Assembly: GCA_027257055.1 (NCBI GenBank)
Contig: JAPVLO010000153.1
Span: 2,976,001 to 3,040,000 of the forward strand
DNA: 64,000 nucleotides
Reading direction: 5' to 3'
Source: Cephalopachus bancanus
Lineage: Eukaryota > Chordata > Mammalia > Primates > Tarsiidae
The notes beneath the pieces are model-generated. The model searched no databases, was not told the DNA's origin, and was given only the letters and a program-made list of their open reading frames with translations. A program made the translations under genes and the position numbers. Positions 10,648 to 20,944 of the stretch are shown in pieces. Numbering within the stretch: position 1 is the stretch's first letter; each line of letters starts with the position of its first letter.

Positions 10648-10661
10648 CAAAGAGGTCGGGA
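10648..10661 (+). other. Degenerate polypurine tract
   Basis: caaagaggtcggga directly precedes the TGTTAGG start of the 3' LTR. This is the expected position for the plus-strand primer, with a pyrimidine-interrupted purine run. Confidence 0.65.
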
Positions 10662-11033
10662 TGTTAGGCTCAGGGGGAAGCAGCACTCACCTTCCACCCA
10701 CCGATCCCCTATGCGCCCCTCCACCCTAAACCCACAACCACATACCTTGCCTAAAACTTCCTGGAACCTGCCGGCAGCTGCCGAGAAGGGCCAGACAGAA
10801 ACTTTCCACCCCACGCCAGATGTGACGCTTTGTCTCCCTGCTTCACTGCCACCCCCAACACCCTCCCCAAATACAGCACCCTTAAAAACCCAAGCCTGCC
10901 CCTCCTTGGGCACGACTCCCCTGGCCCATCTTTCTGGACCACGGGACCTCACCTGGGAGTTTCTCCCCCAATAAATGCTTGGTTTATACCGGCCCTTTGT
11001 CCTGTGACTCTTTCGGTATCTCCAAACATTACA
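10662..11033 (+). repeat. 3' LTR of the endogenous retrovirus
   Basis: Starts TGTTAGGCTCAGGGGG and ends ccaaacattaca, so the terminal TG...CA is intact here. AATAAA at 10970-10975 and a TATA-like cttaaaaaccc near 10881. A hand alignment with the 5' LTR gives about 29 substitutions over about 365 aligned bases (roughly 8 percent) plus two indels. Confidence 0.93.
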
Positions 11034-11336
11034 ATAACTATTATATCCAAAGATATAGTTGAAAAAATCTGTTTTCATTTGCACGTTTCATTTATTACCT
11101 TATAACTAATCATCTCTTGTCACTTGTTACATCAGCACTGAGTAAAAGATCTTACAAAACAATTTCCTTTTGCAATTTATATTTTAGCACAAACAGGCAG
11201 TATTATTTAACTAGAACTTCCAAACGTAGATATTCCTCTGAATTATTTAAAGAGCATTGTAAAATGGATAGCTTCCTGTTCCACTTATGGAGATTAAGAC
11301 ATAAGTCTGGGGTGGGCTTAGAGACTAGCTCAGCCA

Positions 11337-11696
11337 GTGTGGGCTGCTATAACAAAAACGCCAAGGACTAGATGGCTTAAATAACATAAATTTATTTCAT
11401 ATAGTTCTAGAACCTAGGAAGTCCAAGATCAAGGCGCTGGTCACCTTGGTTTCTGGTGAAGCCCTTCTTTCTGGCTTTCAGATAAACACCTTCTTGCTTT
11501 GTCCTCTACATGGCAGAGAAAAAGTTTATCTAACATCTTTTCTTATAAAGACAGTGATCCCATTTATGAAGTCTCTACCCTCATGACCTGATTGATTACC
11601 TCCAAAGGCCTCACTTCCAAATACCATCACATTGGGAAATAGTGCTTCAACATATACGTTTTGGTGGGGTACAATTTTACAGTACATAGCATTCGG
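11337..11696 (-). mobile_element. MaLR (MLT1-type) LTR, antisense
   Basis: Reads ggctgctataacaaaaacgc, gaagtccaagatcaaggcgc, ccctcatgacctgattgatt, ataccatcacattgggaaat and ends near cagtacatagca. This is the canonical antisense order of an ERVL-MaLR LTR. Confidence 0.8.
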
Positions 11697-13265
11697 CCCC
11701 TGGCTCATCAGAATTTATGTCCTTCTTACACACAAAATGCATTAATTTTATTCCAACATCTCCCAATGTCTTAATTTTTATCAATACCAACTCTCAAATG
11801 TTAAGTCTAAAGTCTCACCAAAATATCATCTAAATCAGCTGTGGGTGAAACTGAAGGTGCAATTTACCCTGAAACAAAATTTCTCCCTAGCTGTGAACAT
11901 ACCAAAGCTGGATAAGTTACATACTTACAAAATACAATGGTGGAACAGACATATGATGGATATTCCCATTCCAAAAAGAAAAAAAACAGTAAAGAAGAAA
12001 AGGGTGCTGGATCCCACTCAAGTCTAAAACCTAGCAAGGCAAACTTCATGGGATCTTAAATCTCAAGAATCATATTTCGGGGCTCAAGGATACTCGTTCA
12101 GATCTATTGAGATAGAACTCTTCCTGGTGAAGTTCTGCTGGGTAGGGTTAATTTCCCCAGGGCTCTGCCAGGTTGGAGTTAACCCATAAGGCTCTGAGTG
12201 GCATTGTGCTTCACCCCCACCTTGATCTCTTCATCAAATAGTCAGTCCACCACATCTCTAGTGTTCTTTTTCCAACATGCTTGCTCACTTTTGGTAATAT
12301 GAGCAGGCTGAGAATTTTCAAAATCTTTAAGTTCTAGTTCTTTTGGCTTAATCATTCCATCCTCAGTTCATTTCTCTCTTTTTGCATTATACTGTAAATA
12401 GTGAGGAGGAACCAAGCCACACCTTTAATACTTTGCTTAGAAATCTCCTCAGCTAAGTAGTGTCATCCCTCACAAGTTCGACTTTCCACAAAGCACTAAA
12501 AAACAAACACAATTCAGCCAAATTCATTGCCACTTAATAACAAAGATCACCTTTTATCCTTTGTTCAATAACATTTCCACCTGAAATCTCTTCAGAATGG
12601 CCTTTATCATTTATGTTTCTACCAACATATATTATTATTCATGTATTCTCTAAGAAGATGAAAGATTTCTTTACAATTATCCTGTTTTGTTTTTGTTTTT
12701 CTACTAAACCCGCACTTACCAGAATCACTCTTAAAACTCCCTTTATTGCAATTTTGACTTTTCCAGTGATAAAAGGAACAAACTTAAGACAAATTAAATT
12801 CAAAAGAGTTTAATTGAACAAACAACGATTTGCGAATCAGGCAGCCTCCTGCCAGAGCAGGCACAGAGAGACTCCAGAACAACCACATGGTGCACGAAGA
12901 TTTACGAACAGGAAAAAGAAAGTGACCTACAGAAAATGGAAATGAAGTATAGAAACAGACAAATTGATTACAGCTCAGCGGCTGCACTCTTTGAACATCT
13001 CCAATTGCCCAAAACTCAGTGATTGGCATGAGTAGGTTAGTATGTTTTCATATCCAGCTTGGTTATCATTCACCATACGAAAAATTTAGGGAGAAATCTC
13101 TAGGTTGAACCCAAAGTAGGCAAGGGGGAAGCTTTAGGCTAAACTTAATTTAACACTTGCATATACTAAAAATTCTTCCAGTCTCTGTCTCTTACCCAGT
13201 TCTAAAGCTGCTTTCACATTTTTAGGTATTTGTTGCAGCAGTTCCACGCCTCTTCTTGGTATCAG
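11697..13265 (-). mobile_element. MaLR internal sequence, antisense, with nested LTR-like insert
   Basis: Follows the LTR at 11337 and is paralogous to 54430-56177: shared landmarks include aaatatcatctaaatc, a ggatattcccattcc-type segment, cctagcaaggcaaac, and the terminal ttgcagcagttccacgcctc. No ORF survives. An unrelated LTR-like block sits at 12786-13155. Confidence 0.7.
12786..13155 (-). mobile_element. Nested solo LTR-like repeat, antisense
   Basis: Interrupts the MaLR internal sequence. In antisense it starts TGTTAAATTAAGTTTAGCC and ends in a region holding a poly(A)-signal-like attaaac, with ggcagcctcctgccagagc in between. The layout is that of a solo LTR; I could not assign the family. 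Confidence 0.55.
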
Positions 13266-13317
13266 TTTCTGTATTTGTCAGGGCTTTCTGAAGAACAGAA
13301 TCCATAAGTAGTACATA

Positions 13318-13651
13318 GTTGGTCGTACATATTCATGATGATCTGTGTATTCAACAAACCACAGATTGAAAATATTTTTTTAAGTGGAAGGTTGTGTCTC
13401 TACCAAACATGTACATACTTTTATTTTCTTGCCACTATTCCCTGAACAATATAGTACAACAACTATTTACATAGTATTTACATTGTGTTAAGTATTATAA
13501 GTAATCTAGAGGTGATTTTAAGTATACAGGAAGGTGTGTGCAAGTTATAATCACGTACTACTCTATTTTATATAAGGAACATGAGCATCACGGATTTTGG
13601 TATTTTGTGGGTTTCTGGAACCAGTTCTCCACAAATACCAAGGGTCAATTG
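13318..13651 (-). mobile_element. Tigger-type DNA transposon MITE
   Basis: Nested in the LTR between TA dinucleotides (13316-13317 and 13652-13653). Text such as ttcaacaaaccacagattg, aagtaatctagaggtgattt and ggattttggtattttgtggg matches the order of a MER2-like TcMar-Tigger MITE. Confidence 0.7.
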
Positions 13652-13658
13652 TAAATAG

Positions 13659-13687
<29 letters not shown>
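13659..13687. repeat. (AC)n microsatellite
   Basis: Uninterrupted AC dinucleotide run directly after the MITE end. Confidence 0.97.
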
Positions 13688-13689
<2 letters not shown>

Positions 13690-14085
13690 CGCGATTATAA
13701 AGAACTGGCCTGGCATGGTTATAGAAATTGAAAAGTTCCACAATCTGCCATCTGCAAGCTGAAGAGTCAGGAAAGCTGGTGGTTAGTTCTGAGAACTTGA
13801 GGACTTATGGTATAAGTCCCAGTCAAAGGCAGAAGACTGGTATTCTAACTCAAGTGGCCAGGCAGAGAAAACAAATTACTCTTTTCCTTTGGCTTTTCAT
13901 TTTTCCAGACCCTCAATAAATTGAATGCCCATCCACATTGGAAAGGGCAATCTACTCTTCTCAGTCTACCAACTCAAATGTTAATCTCACCTGGAAACAC
14001 CCTCATGCATACACCCAGAAATAGTGTTTAGTCTGTACTCTATGTCCCAGTTAGGTTAACACATAAAATTAATCCTCACAGAAAG

Positions 14086-15123
14086 CTATATTTCTCTAAT
14101 TTTTTTAAGTTCTCCAACTGATTCAGAAGCATGATAAGTTTGAAAACAAATTATGTGGAATTTATCAGAAGAAAATTACTTTATACAGTATTTAAATGTT
14201 TTTAACTTATTTGAAGGTTTGGCTTAAAATATTATTTCTCTACCTCTTCAACATCAACTTCACCATTGCTTTTATTTTGGAGGTTTTCACCAGTATATAC
14301 TTGAATGTACAAATAATCCAGAAATATGAAGCGTTCCACAGTATCTCTATACTGATTTACTCATAATAATAGGCATTAATTTCCTAGGATAAAAAAATTA
14401 TCTTGTATTATTTAAATTTAAGAGACGCATTTTATGAGAATGAGGTCTAAAATGAATTAATTCTATTTTACCTGCCTTTCTAAATGTCCGTTTAAAGAAA
14501 TTTGAACTTATTGATATGAACTCATTTCCATCTAGAGAATAAGGAAATTATCCAGTATATTAAATATTACTCAGAATACATAAAAATAAAGATTTAAACT
14601 CTGAAACTATATATTTAATTTTTTTTCAAAATTATTTCTTCAAATTCAGATGACCATATTTTAAATTATGAAACAGCAATAGAAATACATATAATAGTAG
14701 TTATTCAAAACAAAGTCAGTATTTTGAAACAATAGATATTTTTTTCATGTTATGAAAACCAGAAGCCACTGAAGAAAATCTGTTGAATTTGTAGACCACA
14801 TGGAAGTCACTTAGCTTTCAGTTTGTATAATTTCTAGCCTGAAAACTCTTTAAGGAACATAACTAATCTTATTTTCATGAAGCATTTGAAAGGCAGTGCC
14901 AATTTTATCCGTAAATAAAGGTAGATAATTTTTGCTGAGAAAAGATTGAATATATATTAGTAAAATCTAGAACCATCCAAGAGAAAATGTATAAGTATTA
15001 TTGGTCACTATAATATCTAATGTGCTGTTAATATTTTTAATTGTGTGGTACAAAATGAAGTTTGAAAATACACTTAAAAATAGTTTAGCTTATTTTAAAA
15101 TATTCATATAATCTTATAATATC
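14086..15123. other. AT-rich DNA with no recognised feature
   Basis: No ORF, repeat or motif that I can support. Confidence 0.5.
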
Positions 15124-15132
15124 TAGTGCTTA

Positions 15133-15421
15133 TTTTTTTTTTTTTTTGAGTTGGAGTCTCACTCTGTCACCCAGACTGGAGTGCAATGGCCGCTCCCGGC
15201 CACCGCAGCCTCGACCTGCTGGGCTCCGGCGATCCTTCCACCTCAGCCTTCCAAGTAGCCGGAATTACAGGCACGCGCTACCACGCCGGGCTGATTTTTT
15301 GATTTATTATAGAGATGAGGTCTCGCCTGCCCAGGCGGGTCTCGAACCCGCGGGCTCAGGCAATCCACTCACCTCAGCCTCCCAAAGGCGCGGGATTATA
15401 GGCTGAGCCACCGAGCCCGGC
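15133..15421 (-). mobile_element. Alu, strepsirrhine-type, antisense, young
   Basis: Complete dimer running from poly(T) to ccaccgagcccggc, with GC-rich consensus segments (ccgctcccggccaccgcag, ctcgaacccgcgggctcagg). Target-site duplication tagtgcttatttttt at 15124-15138 and 15423-15437, identical on both sides, indicating recent insertion. Confidence 0.95.
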
Positions 15422-15437
15422 TTAGTGCTTATTTTTT

Positions 15438-17330
15438 AATTGAATATACATGCAGTTGTGAACTTAAGTCCTAGAATCTCTGATTAGGTAAAAGAAAATC
15501 AATCAAAAACATATTTCAAATACAATTTTCTAAAACAAAGATGTTCAGTTGGCTTTGAAGGTAGGTACTGCAAACTTAGAGTTATATCCTGTGGAACAAT
15601 AATTTGGGTGTTTGAAATCTTTTTTTCTCAATACAATATTGAGACCAGGTGTCTCCACTTGTCAAAATTTGTAGTGCTGTGGATATTCTTTATTTACTTT
15701 AAGAATAAAAATATCTAAATTTAGAAATAAGATTGTCATTTTTTAATGTTGGTTAGCCGAAAAACTTTTAAAGTAGCAATCCTCATCTGGATATTAAATT
15801 CAGTTTTCCAAAATTAATCGCAAGTGTTCTTTCAATATTTGTGTGAATTGTTAAGGACTTGGATGTCAAATTTACTTTTGCAAGGAAAATATTGAATTAT
15901 TTCAATAATTGGAATCACTTAAAAGTGGAGCTATTTGAAAATATATCTGCTTGACCCTAAACTAATGTAGATGTTCATGGGAATGAGATTTAATGTATTT
16001 TAGTCATTATATTTGTCAATCAGAGTGCATCTGCACTGTTTCAATGTTTAATTAATTGTAAAATTGATCATGTGTTAATATAAAATAGCGTTTTCCCACT
16101 GGTTTTGTAAGTTTGAAATTATTATGGTATTGGTAATTTCTGTTCCATAAGGCTAACAAAAACTATCTCCTTGCATTAATCCTTCAGAAATAATGATAAT
16201 GATCAAAGACTCTTGGTCTTTATATGATGAGTATGATTAGTTGTAGTGACATAATAGCTAAAATAGCACCAAAAACTTGTATGGTTACATTGTAATGGCC
16301 CTGGAAGCTGAAAAATAGTAATTCAAAAGCATATTTATCTACATTTTGTGACATATTATGGCAATTACATGGTATTATGTGTACTGATAATTCAAGATGA
16401 TTACTATATTTTTATTATCCAAAGGGGGGGAATTTCTGGCACTTGGGATGAGGAAAAGAATTATAAAGTGAACCGTCCTCTCCCACTGGGCTTTAGCTCG
16501 AGAAATTTTATGTTTAATAAGGCAAATACTGGGGATATTTTAATGTTTTTGCAACTTGGATGTATTAACTTGGAATATTTAAATTTAAAGTTGCAGCCCT
16601 ATTATAGATTTAGCATTATATTTTAGAGGGTTTTACTTTCTCCTGGTGAACTAGTGTCTAAAGAAATTAATAGGGCAAATGTAACAAATGTTTTATAAGA
16701 TCATTTTTGAAATGTTCCGCTCATGTAATTTGAAATAATTCAGAAATTGTTTAAACCCTGGTGGTTCATAGGAACTATCTTTTGTTTACCTCAAGGAAGC
16801 CCAAGCCTCTTTATGAATGTGTTTTACAGCAACTGCCTTCAACCACGACTAAATATACCCTTCACTTAGAATGATACAAACACTTCTTAGTTTAGATCTT
16901 TTGGGATCCAAAACTGCTTGATTTGGATACAATGTATCCATATTTGTAATTCTAAATTTCCAGAAGGCAGATGCTGGATATATGTAATTTTCCTTATAGA
17001 TGCCTACAAGGCCTTTATAAAATTAGAGCTCAATACATTTTTTATGACAACAATTTATATTTTTCATTCTCATCTCTTATAAGATGTTCATACTACACTT
17101 TGAAGAATCTCACAAGTGTATTGGAAATGTGACAATGGAAACTTCTTAACAGCCATCTTAGAAATCATAGGTAATTTAAATTCAACTAGGCCTAATTTAA
17201 CTAGATTTTCTGTAGCCCAATCCATGTATAAATGAAATTTCATTAATTTAAATATTTTTCTTTTACTTTACTTTGTTCTAAAAGGATTTTAGGTAGCTAT
17301 CAAGATGCATATAAATAAGACCAAGAGGAG
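15438..17330. other. AT-rich DNA with no recognised gene
   Basis: Holds a 92-codon chance ORF (16348-16626) with no recognisable motif. No repeat was assigned. Confidence 0.5.
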
Positions 17331-17760
17331 ATGTGTTAATCCATTTGTGTCATTATAAAGGAATATGCATGGCTGAGTAATTTATAAAGAAAAGGGTTTA
17401 TTTGGCTAACAATTCTGATGGTTGGAAAGTTCAAGACTGGGCATCTGTAACTGGTCGGGGCCTCAGGCTAATTCTACTCATTGCAGAAGGCAAAAAGGAG
17501 CTGGTTTGCACAGAGATCACATGGTGAGACAGGAGTAAAGGTCAGGAGAGGTATAAGGTTCTTTTTAACAACTAACTATTGTGGGAACTTAGAAAGTAAG
17601 AATACATTCACCCCCAAGGAAGGGCATTGATCTATTCACGATGGATCTGCCCCCGTGAACTGAACGCCTCCCATTAGATCCCATCTCCAATATTGATGGT
17701 CAAATTTCAGCATGAGGTTCAGAAGGGATAAGCATCCAACCCCTAGAAGGGGATTGTGGG
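17331..17760 (-). mobile_element. MaLR-like LTR (MST group probable), antisense
   Basis: Order of landmarks: gtgttaatccatttgtgtc, gctgagtaatttataaagaa, cagagatcacatggtgagac, ggttctttttaacaactaac, gatctgcccccgtgaactga, cagcatgaggttcagaaggg. This is an LTR common in primate genomes; the subfamily is uncertain. Confidence 0.65.
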
Positions 17761-17858
17761 GATGTTGAAAAGTAAGATAACAAATCTGGTGAAATGAAGG
17801 TGAAAAAAATTAGATAAAAGCAATAATGTGATTAGTAGACAAAGTATATGCCACAAGG

Positions 17859-17954
17859 AGATTGTCTATTTTTCTAGGGATAAGAAACAAATATAATTTT
17901 CTGTTTTCTAGATTGTCTATTTTTTAGTGGTAGGAAACAGATACAATTTCTGGC
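17859..17954. repeat. Diverged tandem duplication, about 45 bp x 2
   Basis: agattgtctatttttctagg (17859) recurs as agattgtctattttttagtg (17910). Both are followed by an aagaaacaaatataattt / aggaaacagatacaattt segment. Confidence 0.8.
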
Positions 17955-18170
17955 AGACCATTCAAACACAGAATTATGTTTAGTTAAATATTTCAAAGTG
18001 TCCATACAATAAAACCAAAGCAATGACTCAGAAGATTAAAACAATTCTCCATGTTGAATCTAGAGAAACATTTTTGCCATTTGTCCTCAGAGACAAACTA
18101 TGATGCATTGTGGTAAACTGTGTTTTCTTGAACATTCTTTTTGCAAATACAAAAGTGTGTTTCTGGAAGT

Positions 18171-18420
18171 TTTTTCTTTTTTAAGTTTTATTTTGTTTTG
18201 AAGATGTGGGGTACAATTCAGGATTAGGTAGATAAGTTGTTATTGTACAGGTAAAGTTTGGGCCTCTCTTTGGTCCTTGCTTTTCCTGGTTCGAGATCAG
18301 GTACCCTTATTGATGTTGTTTCCCTCCCCTTCTGGCAGTGTCCTGCTGCTGCCAAACCCTTTCTTATAGTGTTATGATAAATGTTCAGGGTCCATTTTCA
18401 ATGTCTCAAAGTGGATTAGA
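18171..18420 (-). mobile_element. L1 3' UTR, antisense
   Basis: Poly(T)-rich start followed by gaagatgtggggtacaattc, aggtacccttattgatgttg and ttcttatagtgttatgat, the antisense of the lemur-type L1 3' UTR seen at 23040. Confidence 0.75.
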
Positions 18421-18853
18421 GGTGTCACATCATAGAATAATTCAGGGGAAAAGAAAAAGTAAAAAGAATGTATAGGATAGTAAAACAAAACAATTCAAGT
18501 ATGCAGCTTTTTCTCATAGTTTGGCTTGATTCATGGAAAGAATAATATAGTTAGAAAAGTTTATCTTTATAATTACTTCCTGACCTTAAATTGTCTTATG
18601 GTACACATGGCAAAAATTTGATATCAGAGTAAAGAAATAGTGAAGACAATTTTTATCTATTTATTTTAAAGTATGCTCATTTTGAAAAAATTAAAGACAA
18701 TGAGGTCTATATAATGCATAGAACTGAAGTCTCTCCACCTCTTATTCTCATTTTTCAAAGTTAATTCTCTTAATTAGTTAACCCTCTGAGTCCATCTTTT
18801 CAGAGCATAATCTATTTATCTTCATTAATGTAAAATAAAATGGAATAATAACA

Positions 18854-18856
<3 letters not shown>

Positions 18857-18891
<35 letters not shown>

Positions 18892-18913
18892 TAATTTCCT
18901 TTTTTTTTTTTTT
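18857..18913. repeat. Two poly(T) tracts
   Basis: A run of about 33 T and a second of about 15 T separated by agtaatttcc. The source is not clear. Confidence 0.9.
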
Positions 18914-18974
18914 CTGGCACTATATCCTAGACCTCTGTGCCTTACTGGCCTTTCTATGCCTCTTCTAAAGCTAA

Positions 18975-19080
18975 ACAATTTATTAGCTGTGTGACTGGGG
19001 CAAGTGACCTAATCACTCTGTATTTTATTTCCTCATTTGAAAAATTAGAATGGTAATAATATTTAATTTATAGAGATGTA
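18975..19080 (+). mobile_element. MIR SINE fragment
   Basis: Core-region order ttagctgtgtgactggggca, tttcctcatttgaaaaatta and gaatggtaataat is typical of MIR, sense orientation. Confidence 0.75.
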
Positions 19081-19082
19081 GT

Positions 19083-19152
19083 GAGTATATATGTATATAT
19101 GTATATGTGTATATATGTTTATGTGTATATACATAAATTATATATATGTATA
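19083..19152. repeat. AT/GT-rich low-complexity tract
   Basis: Imperfect atatgtatatatgtatat repeats. Confidence 0.85.
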
Positions 19153-19354
19153 TAATTTATAACTGCCTGAAAGGCTAGACTAGTCAAAAATGTTGTTGCT
19201 GTTACATTATCTATTCCTTTTACCAACTATACTGTAGGGATTCACTGTAATTTATATTTTATTTATTTTAAATAAATATACATTTAAATATATTTATTTA
19301 TTTGTCTTATGTGGTTGAACAATGAAATATAGAGGCTGGATTTTTGTTTTGTGG

Positions 19355-19715
19355 TAAGAACACTTAACATGGCAGCTACCTCTCAACAAACTTTTAAGTG
19401 TACAATGCATAATTATTAACTATAGGCACAATATTTTACAGCAGTTCTCTAGAAATTAATCATTTTGCATAACTGAAACTTTATACCCATTGAACAGCAA
19501 CTTCCTATTTTCTCCTCTTCTCAGTCCTGGCAATGACCATTCTACTTTCTATTTCTATTAGTGTGACTGCTTTCCTTGCCTCCTATGCATAGAACATGCA
19601 GTATTTGTCTTTCCACGCCTGGTTTATTTCACTTAGCACAATGTCCTGCAAGTTCATTTACACTGTCATATATGGCAGGATTTCCATCTTTTTTAAAAGC
19701 TGAATAGTATTCACT
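19355..19715 (-). mobile_element. L1M (L1MB/MC-like) 3' end, antisense
   Basis: Landmarks: aacacttaacatggcagcta, ttaactataggcacaatatt, aactgaaactttatacccat, tttcacttagcacaatgtcc, aaagctgaatagtattcact. Diagnostic antisense order of an old L1 3' UTR. Confidence 0.82.
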
Positions 19716-20435
19716 GGACACTAAAATGCTTTAGGCTGAATTTGAACTGGAATACCCAGTAAAGAGATATTTCAAGTTTCAAGAAAAGGGAACAACTGAT
19801 TTGAGAGAATTGGGGAACAGATTAGGAATTGGCATGGGGCACAGAGTGGCAGCACATCCAAGAGGAGAAACAGAAATAACTTGCTGGAGGCGTTCTCCAG
19901 GTTCTTCCAGTTGAGTTTCATCTTTCCCAGCACAATTGCAGTTAACTCTTGGAAATAAGGTTGGATGTTTTTGTCCTTAAAAAAACCTCTATATCTAAGA
20001 AATACCACAGTTGTAATTTTTGCACCCAGATAAAATATTTGAAAAGAATAAAGTAGCAACCATTGAGTCAACTAAGACTAAGCAGAGAAACGCATGCAAT
20101 TAAAACAACCAACCAAAAAAGCCACAGCTTAATTTGAAGCAGTTATGGATCCTCCCTTCACTAATGAACAACGGGGCAGTCTATTGTTAGCGTCAGTGCA
20201 GTTTGGCACAATGTTTAATTCAAGAGGGTTACTAATGTGGCTTACAAGGAACTAGAGCAAACTGACTGATTTCAGAATTGGATTTATTTGCCTTGAACAC
20301 TGGGTTTAAATTCTCTGGGGTTGGAAGAAAAGCACAGTGAAAAATATATACTGACACGGTGTGGTAAATTGCTCTGGGTCTTCACTACATGCTTGGTCCT
20401 CTCTAGCATTTAGCCAATTTAGTAAGCCACAGTAC
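19716..20435. other. No recognised feature
   Basis: Chance ORFs only, including 99 codons antisense at 19772-20071 with no motif that I recognise. Confidence 0.45.
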
Positions 20436-20500
20436 CAGTAATTTCTAGTTATTAAACACCGATTATATGTCAGACATTTTGCTAGGTGCTTTACAATTCT
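20436..20500 (-). mobile_element. MIR-like fragment, antisense
   Basis: attaaacaccgattatatgt followed by tttgctaggtgctttacaat, as in antisense MIR 3' ends. Confidence 0.5.
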
Positions 20501-20521
20501 TCTTGCTAATATTTATGTACT

Positions 20522-20940
20522 TGGTTGAATAGTGTTCCCCCCAAATTTATGTCCATCTGGAGCTTCAACATGTGACCTCATTTGGAAATAGGGTTTTTGT
20601 GGATGCAATTAAGATGATGTCTTACTGGATTAGACTGAGCCCTAACTTAATAACTAAAGTCTTATATGAGGAGAAAACAGAGACACAGAGATAAATACAC
20701 ACAGGATGAATGCCACGTGATACAGAGACAGAGTGTAGTGATGATCATCTACAAGCCAAGGGTTGCCAACAACCCCAGGAAACAGTTTCTTTCCCAGAGT
20801 CTTCAGAAATAACTACCCTGTTGTTGTTGATTTCAGACTTCTGGTCTCCAGAACAGTGAGATAATACATGTTTTTTTTTTTTTTTAAGCACCCAGTTTGT
20901 AGTAAATTTGTTATGTCAACCCCAGGAAGCTAACACAATT
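20522..20940 (+). mobile_element. MLT1-like MaLR LTR, sense
   Basis: Landmarks in order: gaatagtgttccccccaaat, tgtgacctcatttggaaata, tggattagactgagccctaa, atctacaagccaagggttgc, gacttctggtctccagaaca, gcacccagtttgtagtaaat. A poly(T) expansion sits near the end. Confidence 0.8.
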
Positions 20941-20944
20941 CACA

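Larger units (their letters stand above)
5771..11033 (+). mobile_element. Class I endogenous retrovirus, tRNA-Phe primed, internally deleted
   Basis: A two-LTR provirus of about 5.3 kb, much shorter than the 8-9 kb of intact gammaretrovirus-like elements. Order: 5' LTR, tRNA-Phe PBS, Gag matrix, proline-rich segment, capsid C-terminus, two zinc knuckles, protease, RT, RNase H, a remnant of the envelope surface/transmembrane subunits, polypurine tract, 3' LTR. gag and pol share a frame across a single TGA (7693-7695), the gammaretroviral arrangement. Two CCHC knuckles and a tRNA-Phe primer point to the HERV-H/HERV-F-like supergroup. Most of capsid, all of integrase and most of SU are absent. 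Multiple stops and frameshifts make it non-coding today. The candidate target duplication is ATAA (5767-5770 and 11034-11037). GC content is visibly higher than in the flanks. Confidence 0.93.
13266..14085 (-). mobile_element. Second MaLR-type LTR, antisense, interrupted
   Basis: Starts tgtatttgtcagggctttct. After an interruption by a MITE and a (CA)n tract (13318-13687) it resumes with ccacaatctgccatctgcaa, taagtcccagtcaaaggcag, gggcaatctactcttctcag and cacccagaaatagtgtttag, ending near taatcctcaca. This is a different LTR subtype from the one at 11337. Confidence 0.7.

Noticed and set aside
5771..11033. Intact or potentially coding retrovirus
   Set aside because: Stops in gag and TM, frameshifts in protease, RNase H and env, a catalytic substitution in RT, and absence of capsid core, integrase and most of SU.
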